A stretch of 64,000 nt of DNA, taken from contig JAVJRG010000012.1 in NCBI GenBank assembly GCA_040218535.1, positions 496,001-560,000 on the forward strand, written 5' to 3'. The position numbers and the translations under genes were made by a program. The stretch comes from Lacipirellulaceae bacterium (GTDB taxonomy: Bacteria; Planctomycetota; Planctomycetia; Pirellulales; Lacipirellulaceae). Position 1 is the first letter of the stretch, and every line of letters begins with the position of its first letter. The notes below the pieces were generated by a model that did no database searches, had not been told where the DNA came from, and saw only the letters and a program-made list of their open reading frames with translations. Positions 25,245 through 33,837 of this stretch are shown here, in pieces.

Positions 25245-27524
25245 ATGAGTGGGGACACACTTCTAGCAGCTCTTGAGCGTCGGGCTTGGTGGGCATGTCA
25301 GCGATCGCGCGAGGCGATCGTCCTCGGCAGTTTTGCCCTCGCCTCGGTCGGTCTCCCTTCGCTCGTGCATGCCGAAGGTGCCGACTGCGACACGAAGAAG
25401 GATGAAAAATCCATCGTCGTGAAGGCCGGCGAAGCACTCGACCGCATCGCTTTGGCAGACGCGGAGAAAGTGTCCGAGGAGAAAAGCGAAAGCGACGCTT
25501 CTTCGACGGCTCCACTTGAGCCAATCGCTAATGTCTCTGACTACGAACCCGACCTGGCCGATGAGCCAACGGCAATTGCTGAAGAGCCTACCCCAGCACT
25601 GAAAGAGATCGCAACCAAAGACACCAACGACGAAGTCGTCGTTTCTGACCAAGCTGCGGAACAGGAATCAGCAGAAGCGGCTAGTGAAGAAGCCGAATCA
25701 GAAGAAACAGCATCCACAGAAATCCAACCTTCGAGCTTCTTCGGGGCCACCCCTGGCTACACGAAGCGGGATACACTCGTCGAAGAGTGGGGCGTTCCGG
25801 TCGATGGCGATACCGCCTCGAACCTCTTGGTTTACGAATTAAAAGGTTTCCCTCGTGTCACGGTTCGACTCAAAGACGACGTCGTCTCGCGGATTCGCGT
25901 CCAACTGAGCAAGCCTTTCGTCGCCAATTCGCTCATCGAACGGCTTCAGCTCAGCAGCTTCGACACCTACACGCGCACCAACAGCCGTGGGGACGTCACG
26001 GAGACGGTTGTGCCTGAACGCGGTGTTACGCTCAATCACGAATTGATCCGTGCGGACGATCTTGCTTACAGCTCGGAAGACCAATCCGTCCAGGAAGCCA
26101 CCGGCGAGTACCTCGTTCACGGCCTCGTGATCGAAACGATTCAAGGGGAGCACTTCCTCAGCCGTGCTGAGCGTCGATCACCACGCGATTATGATGCACG
26201 CGTGGCCGATCTGGAAACGGCTTTGACCTATGATAGCGAACTGGCTGTCGCGAAGCTCGAGCTTTCAAAGATCGGCTTCGAGTTAGGACGTCCCCAGCTC
26301 GCACTCGAACTTATCGAAGAGGCCTTGGAATCCAATCCTGAGTCCTCGGAATTTCAACTGCAACGCGCTCGCTGCCTCACCACGCAAGCCAAGTACGGTG
26401 AAGCCGTGGCCGCTTGCCAGAAACTCTTGGAGTCGACAGAGACGCCAAAGCTCGTCCGTGCTCAAACGCTTTACCAAATGGGTTTGCTGTCGGCTTTAGG
26501 CTCGCAGGAAATCGCTAAGCAGACCGTGCCTCTGCACAACAAGGCGATTGAACTGGCTGACGAACTGTCGATCAGCGAAGACCCTGCCGTCGCCAGTGCC
26601 GCGGGTAAGCTGCTAGTGGATGCTCACCTTGCCGTAGCGAACGCGATTTCCTCAGGGGAGTGGCAGGATAAGGAAGCAACCGTCGCCCAGTGGATCGAAC
26701 GCGCTTCGGGGCTCGCTGAACAACAGATCGAAACGAATGTTGCGAACCTGCATCTTCGTTTGCAAGTCGCTGTGGAAGCTTTGGCCGCCGGTGCTAAGTT
26801 GAGTCCGCCAATTGATCCCAAGCTGTGGGTCGCGGAGGCGGAAGAGACGGCTGCCAAACTGAACGCCCTCAACGGTGACACTTCCGCCACGGAAGCCACC
26901 AACTGGCAACTCGGTCTGGCTTACTACTTCGCCACCGACATCCAGCATCGTCGCGGCAAGAGCGCTTCGGCTCTGCGTTACGGCGATCTGGCCGAATCGC
27001 AACTGGCGGAACTTGCCGAGTCACGCAGCGAACTCCCTGACACGGACTTCCTGGTCGGACGCCTCTACTTCCAAATCGGTGCCGTCCACGCGGTTCATCG
27101 CAGCGATCACGACATCGCTTGCAAGTACTACGACAAGGCTGGTGAATTGCTCATGCAGCCCTGCCCTGTCACGGCTCTGGCTAGCCCAGGTCGTCACGGC
27201 GACGCTTTGGTAAGCATGGGCGTCAGTTACTGGCACGTTGGCCAGAAGACACTTGCCTACGATTACACGAAGAACGGCGTTGAAATCGTCAGCCAGGGCA
27301 TCAAGGAAGGCCTGCTCGAGGGCGATGCGTCAGCTGTTGCTGAAGGGAACCTCGCCGCGATGGATCGTGCGATGGGCAAGGTCGAGGTGATCGCCCCAGT
27401 GACACCGACTCCGCAAACCCAAGTTGCAAAGAAAAGCAACCAGCGTCGTACGAACTCGAATAGCTCGAAGCAACGCGTCGCACGAAAGAACTCGCAGCAA
27501 CGCAATCGTACGCAACGTCGCTAG
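25245..27524 (+). CDS. Exported tetratricopeptide-repeat protein
   Basis: A 759-residue protein. An N-terminal signal-like segment (REAIVLGSFALASVGLPSLVHA) ends near residue 44. An acidic Glu/Ala/Ser linker (~60-165) follows. Residues ~165-300 form a globular domain with TPGYTKRDTLVEEWG. TPR-like helices run from ~312 to ~730 (DARVADLETALTYDSELAVAKLELSKIGFELGRPQLALELI). The tail is basic (NQRRTNSNSSKQRVARK). The start is supported by a good ribosome binding site (GGGGGAACG). It is probably a periplasmic scaffold or secretion accessory protein; no partner is evident. A terminator follows. Confidence 0.85.
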   Translation: MSGDTLLAALERRAWWACQRSREAIVLGSFALASVGLPSLVHAEGADCDTKKDEKSIVVKAGEALDRIALADAEKVSEEKSESDASSTAPLEPIANVSDYEPDLADEPTAIAEEPTPALKEIATKDTNDEVVVSDQAAEQESAEAASEEAESEETASTEIQPSSFFGATPGYTKRDTLVEEWGVPVDGDTASNLLVYELKGFPRVTVRLKDDVVSRIRVQLSKPFVANSLIERLQLSSFDTYTRTNSRGDVTETVVPERGVTLNHELIRADDLAYSSEDQSVQEATGEYLVHGLVIETIQGEHFLSRAERRSPRDYDARVADLETALTYDSELAVAKLELSKIGFELGRPQLALELIEEALESNPESSEFQLQRARCLTTQAKYGEAVAACQKLLESTETPKLVRAQTLYQMGLLSALGSQEIAKQTVPLHNKAIELADELSISEDPAVASAAGKLLVDAHLAVANAISSGEWQDKEATVAQWIERASGLAEQQIETNVANLHLRLQVAVEALAAGAKLSPPIDPKLWVAEAEETAAKLNALNGDTSATEATNWQLGLAYYFATDIQHRRGKSASALRYGDLAESQLAELAESRSELPDTDFLVGRLYFQIGAVHAVHRSDHDIACKYYDKAGELLMQPCPVTALASPGRHGDALVSMGVSYWHVGQKTLAYDYTKNGVEIVSQGIKEGLLEGDASAVAEGNLAAMDRAMGKVEVIAPVTPTPQTQVAKKSNQRRTNSNSSKQRVARKNSQQRNRTQRR

Positions 27525-27561
27525 TTCAGCAGCTTTCGCGAAACATTTTACCAACCACTAG

Positions 27562-27589
27562 CCGGCGACCTACGCGTCGCCGGTTTTTT
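27562..27589 (+). terminator. Rho-independent terminator after the TPR gene
   Basis: An 8-bp stem (CCGGCGAC/GTCGCCGG) with a 6-nt loop and six T, 37 bp after the stop. Confidence 0.9.
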
Positions 27590-27600
27590 ATGCGCTACTG

Positions 27601-28341
27601 CTAAAAATCCAACACCATCCCGTCGGTGCCAATCTCAACGTTTGGGAAGATCTTTCTTGCCGCTTCGAGATCCAGCACCGAATCATCATCAAATAGCGGA
27701 TTGATGTGCACGAGCACCATCCGCCCAATCTCGGCCTTCTTGGCGACCTCGACCACGGGCGTCAAGCAACTGTGCCCGGTCAGTTGCGCGTGTTCCTCCA
27801 TGCCGTCGTCGAAGTTGCACTCGTGGATCAGCAAATCGACACCTGCAATCTTTTCGAGATAGTCCGCGTCCGTTTTGGCAACTGTATCAGTAACGTAAGC
27901 CATCGAACGATCAGGCCAATCCAGCCGATAGCCGATCGAACCGCCCGGGTGCTCCAGCGGAAAATGCGTCAGCTTGCCGCCGTGGGGTAGCTCGACACTT
28001 TCGGCAATCGGCTGCATGTCGATCGGCGGAAGCACCGGGAACAGCAGCTCTGAGAAGAGATGCTCGCGGATCGCTTCGAGCTTCGCTTGCTCGCCGTGCA
28101 CATTCACGCGCTCCACGTTCTTTTCATGCAGCACGTCGAATAGAAACGTCAGCCCAATGCAATGATCGAGATGGGCGTGAGTGAGAAAAATGTCAAGCGT
28201 CTCGGTCTCGATCAGTGGCCGCGCCCGATAAATGGCCGTCCCCGCATCAAGCAACACCCCAATCTCAGGCAGCATCAAACAAGCCGTCTGGCGACGATCG
28301 TTGGGGTGATAGCCAGTGGTGCCGAGAAGGACGAGTTTCAT
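27601..28341 (-). CDS. MBL-fold metallo-hydrolase (RNase Z-like)
   Basis: A 246-residue metallo-beta-lactamase-fold protein. The metal motif is LTHAHLDHCIG (residues ~53-63), with further ligands expected at D in YVTDTV and H in the LIHECNF and GHSC segments. The layout resembles the RNase Z/ElaC group, but it lacks that family's long exosite arm, so tRNA processing is uncertain. A TTG one codon upstream is an alternative start. It converges with the TPR gene. Confidence 0.85.
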   Translation of the reverse strand: MKLVLLGTTGYHPNDRRQTACLMLPEIGVLLDAGTAIYRARPLIETETLDIFLTHAHLDHCIGLTFLFDVLHEKNVERVNVHGEQAKLEAIREHLFSELLFPVLPPIDMQPIAESVELPHGGKLTHFPLEHPGGSIGYRLDWPDRSMAYVTDTVAKTDADYLEKIAGVDLLIHECNFDDGMEEHAQLTGHSCLTPVVEVAKKAEIGRMVLVHINPLFDDDSVLDLEAARKIFPNVEIGTDGMVLDF

Positions 28342-28449
28342 CAAAAGTAGACGGCGGGGAGATTCTTGTTCCGACGATATTCATTGACGCAGTGCTATAT
28401 TGTAGCTAGTGAGTGCAAATATCGCATCTAGCATTTCTTGGCCGATTTT

Positions 28450-28721
28450 GTAGGTCCCACGCAGAGACGCAGAGGTCGCGGAGATTCCTAGTTGAAAGTG
28501 TCATTCCGACGGGAGGCTCGCCGACCGAGGAATCCGGTCTAAACTCAGGTTGAGTCAACAAGAGTACACGCCCGATTCCTCGGTCGCTGGGGCTCGGTCG
28601 GAATGACATAATGGCACACTTGGCACACGTGCATCGAAAACCGAAGATCGGCTCCGCAATGAATCAGCCTCCAGCCCCCAACCACTCTCCGCGTCTCTGC
28701 GCCTCTGCGCGGGACCTCTAC
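28450..28721. repeat. Nested composite inverted repeat
   Basis: Outer arms 28450-28487 and 28683-28721 carry the GTCCCACGCAGAGACGCAGAG family in opposite orientation. Inner arms 28500-28537 and 28572-28607 (GTCATTCCGACGGGAGGCTC... against ...CTCGGTCGGAATGAC) form a second, independent inverted repeat with GACCGAGGAATC at its core. The right outer arm lies inside the coding sequence of the lipoprotein that follows. This looks like one element inserted into another. Confidence 0.85.
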
Positions 28722-29720
28722 ACCTGCCTTCTGTTAAGCCTTACCCTACTCGCCGGCTGCGTCCCATCTGAGAAGCGTGAGGTGATTGTCTACACGGCAC
28801 TCGACGAGCCCTTCTCGCAACCCGTGTTCGACGAGTTCACCCGCGAGACGGGCATCGCCGTTCGGGCAAAGTTCGATACCGAATCTACCAAGACCGTCGG
28901 CCTCACCCAAGCGATCATTGCTGAACGGGAAAGACCCCGCTGCGATCTGTTCTGGAATAACGAAGTCGTCAATACGTTGCGACTTGAGCAGGAAGATCTC
29001 CTCGCCAGCTACGCCTCACCCGCCGCGAAAGTTTTCCCCAAGCAATACCGTTCCCCCCAAAGCCACTGGCACGGCTTTGCCGCACGGGCCCGCGTGCTGA
29101 TCGTGAATACGGAGCTACTCGCCGAAGAAGATCGTCCCGATTCAATCCTCGCGCTCGCGGACGACAGATGGAAAGGCAAATGTGGGCTGGCTAAACCCCT
29201 AGCCGGAACAACGGCCACCCACGCCGCTTGCGTCTTCGCCGCCTGGGGAGAAGACCGCGCCAAAGAGTTCCTCAGCCAAGTCGCCACCAATGCCCAAATC
29301 CTCAGCGGCAACAAGCAAGTCGCCCGCGCGGTGGCCGACGGGCAAATCGCGTTCGGCCTCACCGACACTGACGACGCCCTCATCGAACAGGCCGCGGGAA
29401 AGCCGGTCGCGATTGTTTACCCCGACCAAGGTGAGGGCCAACTGGGGACGCTATTCATCCCCAACACAATCGCCCTGATCCAAGGCGCTCCCCACGGCGA
29501 AGATGCAAAGCGATTGGTTGACTTTTTGCTCTCACCCAAAGTCGAACGAATGCTGGCCGAGGGGGCGAGTGCGCAGATTCCGCTCAACCCCAAGGTCAAA
29601 GGCTCCGACCGCGTCGAGACCCCACAAACCGTGCGGGCGATGGAGGTCGATTTCGGGGAAGCGGCCAAGCAGTGGGATGTCGCGGCGGAGTTTTTGCGGG
29701 ATGAGTTTACCGTCAAATAA
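28659..29720 (+). CDS. Iron(III)-type ABC transporter substrate-binding lipoprotein
   Basis: A 353-residue protein. It has a lipoprotein signal ending in LTLLAGC (Cys34) and then the class II binding-protein fold: VIVYTALDEPFSQPVFDEF, VRAKFDTES, CDLFWNNEV, KCGLAKPLAGTTATHAACVFA, and GLTDTDDAL. This matches FbpA/AfuA-type ferric-iron or related anion/thiamine binding proteins. No permease or ATPase gene is adjacent, so it is an orphan here. The first ~20 residues (SPRLCASARDLYT) are encoded by a repeat arm. The ATG at 28611 would extend it by 16 residues. Confidence 0.85.
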   Translation: MNQPPAPNHSPRLCASARDLYTCLLLSLTLLAGCVPSEKREVIVYTALDEPFSQPVFDEFTRETGIAVRAKFDTESTKTVGLTQAIIAERERPRCDLFWNNEVVNTLRLEQEDLLASYASPAAKVFPKQYRSPQSHWHGFAARARVLIVNTELLAEEDRPDSILALADDRWKGKCGLAKPLAGTTATHAACVFAAWGEDRAKEFLSQVATNAQILSGNKQVARAVADGQIAFGLTDTDDALIEQAAGKPVAIVYPDQGEGQLGTLFIPNTIALIQGAPHGEDAKRLVDFLLSPKVERMLAEGASAQIPLNPKVKGSDRVETPQTVRAMEVDFGEAAKQWDVAAEFLRDEFTVK

Positions 29721-29778
29721 TTCGCGGCTGTGGCATCCTGCCGAAGTAAAAAAACTGAATCGTTAGTCTTATCGCACA

Positions 29779-30102
29779 TCAATGGCGTGTAATAATTACG
29801 CCTTGATTTTTGCAGCTGTTACGAATTGAGAGTTGGTAATAATCAAAATCCCAAACTGCCACCATGGTATCGGAGATGTTGAGCGACATGCGCCAGTCAA
29901 CTTCATTTCCCCCGGGGAAATCTGGGGAGCCAAATCGTTCGACGAGAAACGCGAACAGTGCAATAAACCCAAGCATTCCAATATCTTTGTCATCCAATAC
30001 GGAGATATCGCCCAAAGGAATACCAACGATTAGTGTTTCCTCATATTCCGTTCGTGCAACGCCCAACCACTCGTCGAGTCCGTGAAAGGGTGTTTGTTGC
30101 AT
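29779..30102 (-). CDS. Hypothetical protein, 107 residues
   Basis: Starts MQQTPFHGLDEWLGVARTEYEETLIVGIPLGDISVLDD. One hydrophobic stretch (DIGMLGFIALFAFLVERF) could be a membrane segment or a buried helix. I recognise no family. It lies between a lipoprotein gene and a helicase gene, and its base composition is lower in GC than its neighbours, which may indicate transfer or weak coding. Confidence 0.5.
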   Translation of the reverse strand: MQQTPFHGLDEWLGVARTEYEETLIVGIPLGDISVLDDKDIGMLGFIALFAFLVERFGSPDFPGGNEVDWRMSLNISDTMVAVWDFDYYQLSIRNSCKNQGVIITRH

Positions 30103-30152
30103 AGCTCAATTCTAGATCAACTGGTGTTGCGTCTGCCATTGGTTATTCAAGC

Positions 30153-31421
30153 CTACAACCCCCGCCGATGCCGCTTCCGCGGCCTTCTCCCCGGCGGTGG
30201 TGGCGGAGCGGGTTTCTCGGGCTCCTCCGGCTTCAGTTCCTCCGCCGGCGGGGCGGCTTGAGCAACTGTTTGGAAGCCTTCGATCTCGTCGCGTTCCAGA
30301 AGCTTGTTGATCAGCATTTCGATCCGCGTCAACTCACTCCCCTGCTCTGGGGTGACAAACGAAAAGGCGATGCCCTCGCGGCCCATCCGCCCGGTACGGC
30401 CGACACGATGCACGTAATCGTCGGACGACTGCGGCAGGTCGTAGTTGATGATATGCGAGATACCGCTCACGTCGATCCCGCGGCCTACGACGTCGGTCGC
30501 GACCAGCAGTTTTGATTTCTCGGCACGAAAGGCTTTCATCACGCGGTCGCGGACGTTCTGGGCCATGTCGCCGTGGATGCAGGACGCGTCTTTGTACTTT
30601 TTGCTGAGCTTACGATGCGTGCGATCGGTTCCCCGCTTCGTCCGGCAAAAGATAATCGCTTGCTCCGGCTCTTCTCGCTTGAGCAACTGAAGCAGAAGGT
30701 CGAACTTCCGTTCCTCTTCGACGGTAAAGTAACGCTGCTCAATCGTGTCGGCGGATTTTCCCTTGGGGGAAAAGTCCATCACCTCGGGCTCTCGCATGTA
30801 ACGCTTGGCGAGGCGTTCGACCGCCGGCGCGACCGTCGCACTGAGCAGCAACGTCTGGCGATCACGGGGACACTTACGAAGAATCTTCTCGATGTCGGGC
30901 CGAAAACCGATATCGAGCATCCGGTCCGCCTCGTCGAGGACCACGACTTCCAACTCACCAAGTTGGAGCGTTCCCCGCGAAAGGTGATCGAGCACCCGAC
31001 CTGGCGTCCCCACGACAAAATCGCAACCCCGTTCGAGTCGCCCGATCTGCGACTTGATCGGCTTGCCACCGTAGACGGCCACAGTCTTCAACTTGCGACC
31101 ATGTGACAGGCGTTCCACCTCATCGCGGACTTGCACGGCCAACTCGCGCGTCGGCACCAGTGCTAGCGCCCGTGGCCGTTTGCTTTTCCGCGGCTTGTCC
31201 ATTCGCTCCAGAATGGGAATCGCAAACGCGGCCGTCTTCCCGGTCCCTGTGCGGGCTTGCCCCAGGACATCGATGCCCTCAATCGCACGGGGAATGACCC
31301 CCGCTTGCACGGGTGTTGCCGTCTCGTAGCCGACCTCCACCAGGGCGGCTTGCATCGTGTCAGAAAGATCAAGATCAGCAAACAGCGTTGGGGCTTGCTC
31401 GGAAGATTGGGAAGAGGACAA
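30153..31421 (-). CDS. DEAD-box ATP-dependent RNA helicase (RhlE-like)
   Basis: A 422-residue helicase with all core motifs: Q motif (FADLDLSDTMQAALVEVGY...PVQ), Walker A ARTGTGKT (residues 56-63), PTRELAVQV, GTPGRVLDHL, DEAD near 159, SAT (LLSATV), and HRVGRTGRMGREG. A Pro/Glu then Arg/Lys-rich tail (PPPPPGRRPRKRHRRGL) likely binds RNA. It unwinds RNA in ribosome assembly or mRNA decay. The start is a TTG at 31421; the first internal ATG would remove half of the Q motif, so TTG is preferred. Confidence 0.93.
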   Translation of the reverse strand: MSSSQSSEQAPTLFADLDLSDTMQAALVEVGYETATPVQAGVIPRAIEGIDVLGQARTGTGKTAAFAIPILERMDKPRKSKRPRALALVPTRELAVQVRDEVERLSHGRKLKTVAVYGGKPIKSQIGRLERGCDFVVGTPGRVLDHLSRGTLQLGELEVVVLDEADRMLDIGFRPDIEKILRKCPRDRQTLLLSATVAPAVERLAKRYMREPEVMDFSPKGKSADTIEQRYFTVEEERKFDLLLQLLKREEPEQAIIFCRTKRGTDRTHRKLSKKYKDASCIHGDMAQNVRDRVMKAFRAEKSKLLVATDVVGRGIDVSGISHIINYDLPQSSDDYVHRVGRTGRMGREGIAFSFVTPEQGSELTRIEMLINKLLERDEIEGFQTVAQAAPPAEELKPEEPEKPAPPPPPGRRPRKRHRRGL

Positions 31422-31521
31422 CCGTCTATCGCTTATTTTGGGTGTTTTCGTGCGTTTTTCCTATGCTCAAGCTATCACCGTGGCCGCTTTGGGTCAACGC
31501 AAGCTATTGTCTCGCGCGGAG

Positions 31522-31658
31522 ACAGTAACTCCAAGCTCCGCGTGGAGAGGCACCTCGAATCGGTCTCGTATTCGGTAAGTGTTGCAAGTTGGGTTGAGAA
31601 ACCTGAGTCCAAGCTGCCCGCTTCTCAGAGGCTGAACCACGCGGAGCTTGGTTTTACA
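31522..31658. repeat. CCACGCGGAGCTTGG inverted repeat pair
   Basis: Arms 31522-31548 (ACAGTAACTCCAAGCTCCGC...) and 31632-31658 (CCACGCGGAGCTTGG...ACAG) are inverted copies about 83 bp apart. The same family forms a compact hairpin at 63354-63404. This is most of the 364-bp gap between helicase and histone-like genes; no ORF is supported in it. Confidence 0.65.
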
Positions 31659-31719
31659 GAAGAATCTGTGTCATCCGTGTCCCGACCAGTCGGGATGGCC
31701 TAAAACTCAGCGCTACCAA

Positions 31720-31757
31720 CACAAGAAACGACGCCCCGCAAGACTGGAGCGTCGTTC
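31720..31757 (-). terminator. Probable terminator of the histone-like gene
   Basis: The minus strand has AACGACGC ... GCGTCGTT followed by TCTTGT, an 8-bp stem about 30 bp after the stop. The T tract is imperfect. Confidence 0.6.
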
Positions 31758-31785
31758 GATAACCTGCAAATTCCAGAAGCAGCGA

Positions 31786-32097
31786 CTACTTCTTCGCACG
31801 GCCGCGCTTGGCGGTCGTTTTCTTAGGCGAACGCTTGGCAGTCGCCTTCTTGGTGGTGCGCTTCGCAGTCGCTTTCTTCTTCGGCGACTTCTTGGCGGCC
31901 TTTTTGGTTGTGACGCGCTTGGTCGTCTTCTTCTTAGGAGACTTCTTTGCTGCCTTCTTCTTTGGGCTCTTTTTAGCAGCTTTTTTCTTCGGCGACTTTT
32001 TAGCCGTTGCCTTCTTGGCGGTCGCACGCTTCGAGGTCTTCTTTTTAGGGGACTTCTTTGCCGTTCGCTTGGAAGCGGTCTTCTTCGCTGCAGCCAT
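31786..32097 (-). CDS. Histone H1-like, SPKK-repeat DNA-binding protein
   Basis: A 103-residue protein made almost entirely of Lys, Ala, Ser, Thr, Pro and Arg. Six SPKK/RSPKK units are spaced through it (KKSPKKKTSKR, KKSPKKKAAKK and so on). SPKK motifs bind the DNA minor groove in eukaryotic H1 tails, and lysine-rich HC2/H1-like proteins compact bacterial chromosomes. Planctomycetes have condensed nucleoids, so a nucleoid role is a reasonable inference. The repeat-built sequence makes length variation between strains likely. The gene is monocistronic with its own terminator. Confidence 0.88.
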   Translation of the reverse strand: MAAAKKTASKRTAKKSPKKKTSKRATAKKATAKKSPKKKAAKKSPKKKAAKKSPKKKTTKRVTTKKAAKKSPKKKATAKRTTKKATAKRSPKKTTAKRGRAKK

Positions 32098-32214
32098 TAT
32101 AGTTTGGCTCCTTCCTAAGGATTGGTACCCTGATCAAGTACAGAAGCTCTTCTCCCGGGTACCAAAGAGGCTAGGAAGAGCCGTTCAAAAAAGGGGGATC
32201 TCTAGGAAGAGCTC

Positions 32215-32424
32215 CTAGAGTTCATGCTGAGGTTGGTATGGTTCCACGCGGGCAGCGGTTGGGGCAACTGATGGTGCGGGATCGGGGTGCCCAAAAGGTT
32301 TGCGTTCAATTTTCGCGTCATTCGCCGAGGATGGCGACAGGGCAATCGTGACCTGCGGCCGGGGTGTCTCTTGCTCTGCTAAACGTAGCAGAACATGAAG
32401 CTCGTCCAAACTTCCCAGCTTCAA
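32215..32424 (-). CDS. Possible small hypothetical protein (weak)
   Basis: An open frame of 69 codons (MKLGSLDELHVLLRLAEQETPR...). Pro/Ala-rich C-terminal half and no recognised domain. It fills part of the 481-bp gap between the histone-like and K+ channel genes. The amino-acid composition is not clearly protein-like, and I include it only because nothing else explains the stretch. Confidence 0.25.
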   Translation of the reverse strand: MKLGSLDELHVLLRLAEQETPRPQVTIALSPSSANDAKIERKPFGHPDPAPSVAPTAARVEPYQPQHEL

Positions 32425-32578
32425 TTGCGCGCATTGAAGCAGTTTTTTGTGAATCGCTCAATACGAATTGCGAAGAAAGTGAAAGTTTTTTCCGGTCTCT
32501 TCAGGTCGAGCCTCGCAGCGATCGTAGGCGTGACGTTTACCTCGGCATATCATTCGAACCACTACGATTGGAGAAGCG

Positions 32579-33655
32579 CTAACTCATCTTCACTCCACGA
32601 TACATCATTGGCGAACCGCTCTCTTGGAACTTGGCGGCCAATTGGGGAATATCGTCGTGGTGCCCAAGCACAATCACCGTATCGCCCGCGGCCAGGGGCG
32701 TCGATTGCGAAGGATTCAGCGAGAGCGTTCCGTCAGCGGTCCTCACACCGACGATCAGAAATCCCTGGTTGCCTCGAACTTCGATGTCGGCAAGCGTTTT
32801 CTCGGCAAGCTGCGAATCGGCAGTGACTTCAATTTCCTCAAATTGCAAACCGATCTGGCCCAGTTCTTCACTCACGCTGCTTTGCTGAGTCATCTGCTCC
32901 AGCATGTTTTCTGCCGAGGGTCGAATGATTAGCTGCGCAACCTTCGACGCCCCGATTGCAGTGGGCAAAATCACACGATCCGCCCCGCTACTACGCAACT
33001 TCTTCTCCGTACGAGGGTTTTCGCCTCGTGCGATGATCATCAGGTTGGGGTTCATCTCGCGGGCGGTAATCGTGACGAAAACGTTCAGCGCGTCTTCAGA
33101 GAGTACCGTCGCAACGACCGAAGCACGCTCAATTCCTGCCTGCTGAAGGATGCTCTCCTCGGTCGCGTCGCCATCGATGATCAGATAGCCCGCTTCGGCA
33201 GCATCTTGTAATCGTCGCTCGTCGCGGTCAATCACCACAAAGGGTTTGCCTGCCGCATGAAGCTCTCGCGCAAGCATCGAGCCCATCCGTCCAACGCCGC
33301 AGAGTATCGTATGATTCTCCAACTGCTCTAGACCTTTTGTCATACGTCGCGCTCCTAGAGATCGGTTCAGTTCGCCATCAATGAGCATCTGGATGAAACC
33401 CCCGCCGGTATAGATCAAGGCCCCGTAGCCGAGGATGATCACCAGAATGGTCAGGAATCGGAGACCTGACGACTCGATCGGCTGGACTTCGCCATAACCA
33501 ACCCCGAAGATGGTGATCACAACCATGTAGACGGAATCAGTAAGCTTCCACCCTGCCGACATGTAACCGGCGACCGCCAACACGCAGATCGTGAGAAACA
33601 AGCCCAAACCGACGCTGATTTTACGAAACGGTTCGGAACTTGCAGAACGATTCAT
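32579..33655 (-). CDS. Potassium channel with RCK (TrkA-N/TrkA-C) domains
   Basis: A 358-residue two-TM channel of the Kch/MthK type. The selectivity filter is TIFGVGYGEVQP (residues 48-59). TM1 is around residues 14-33 and TM2 around 66-90. The RCK N domain begins at HTILCGVGRMGSMLA (residues 115-129) and ends near 250; the RCK C domain occupies ~265-350. RCK domains gate the pore with Ca2+ or nucleotides in relatives; the ligand here is unknown. The gene is single and lies downstream of glnN. Confidence 0.93.
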   Translation of the reverse strand: MNRSASSEPFRKISVGLGLFLTICVLAVAGYMSAGWKLTDSVYMVVITIFGVGYGEVQPIESSGLRFLTILVIILGYGALIYTGGGFIQMLIDGELNRSLGARRMTKGLEQLENHTILCGVGRMGSMLARELHAAGKPFVVIDRDERRLQDAAEAGYLIIDGDATEESILQQAGIERASVVATVLSEDALNVFVTITAREMNPNLMIIARGENPRTEKKLRSSGADRVILPTAIGASKVAQLIIRPSAENMLEQMTQQSSVSEELGQIGLQFEEIEVTADSQLAEKTLADIEVRGNQGFLIVGVRTADGTLSLNPSQSTPLAAGDTVIVLGHHDDIPQLAAKFQESGSPMMYRGVKMS

Positions 33656-33837
33656 TCGAGAACGATTCTCAGGCGATGAGACTCAGCGGCGATCGACCAT
33701 GCCCAGTCAAAGTAAGCAATCCTCAAAAGGGAGGGCTGGCATCCGTGCCATTCGGTTCCCATCCCGTGGAGCAATCCGCCCTTTCACACAGTCGATCTCC
33801 CAGGGGCCAATCAAAGTTGTCAGCTATTGGAGACACG

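Noticed and set aside
28450-28721. CRISPR array interpretation of the repeated CGCAGAG motifs
   Set aside because: The copies are in inverted orientation, few and irregularly spaced, with no uniform spacers and no cas genes.
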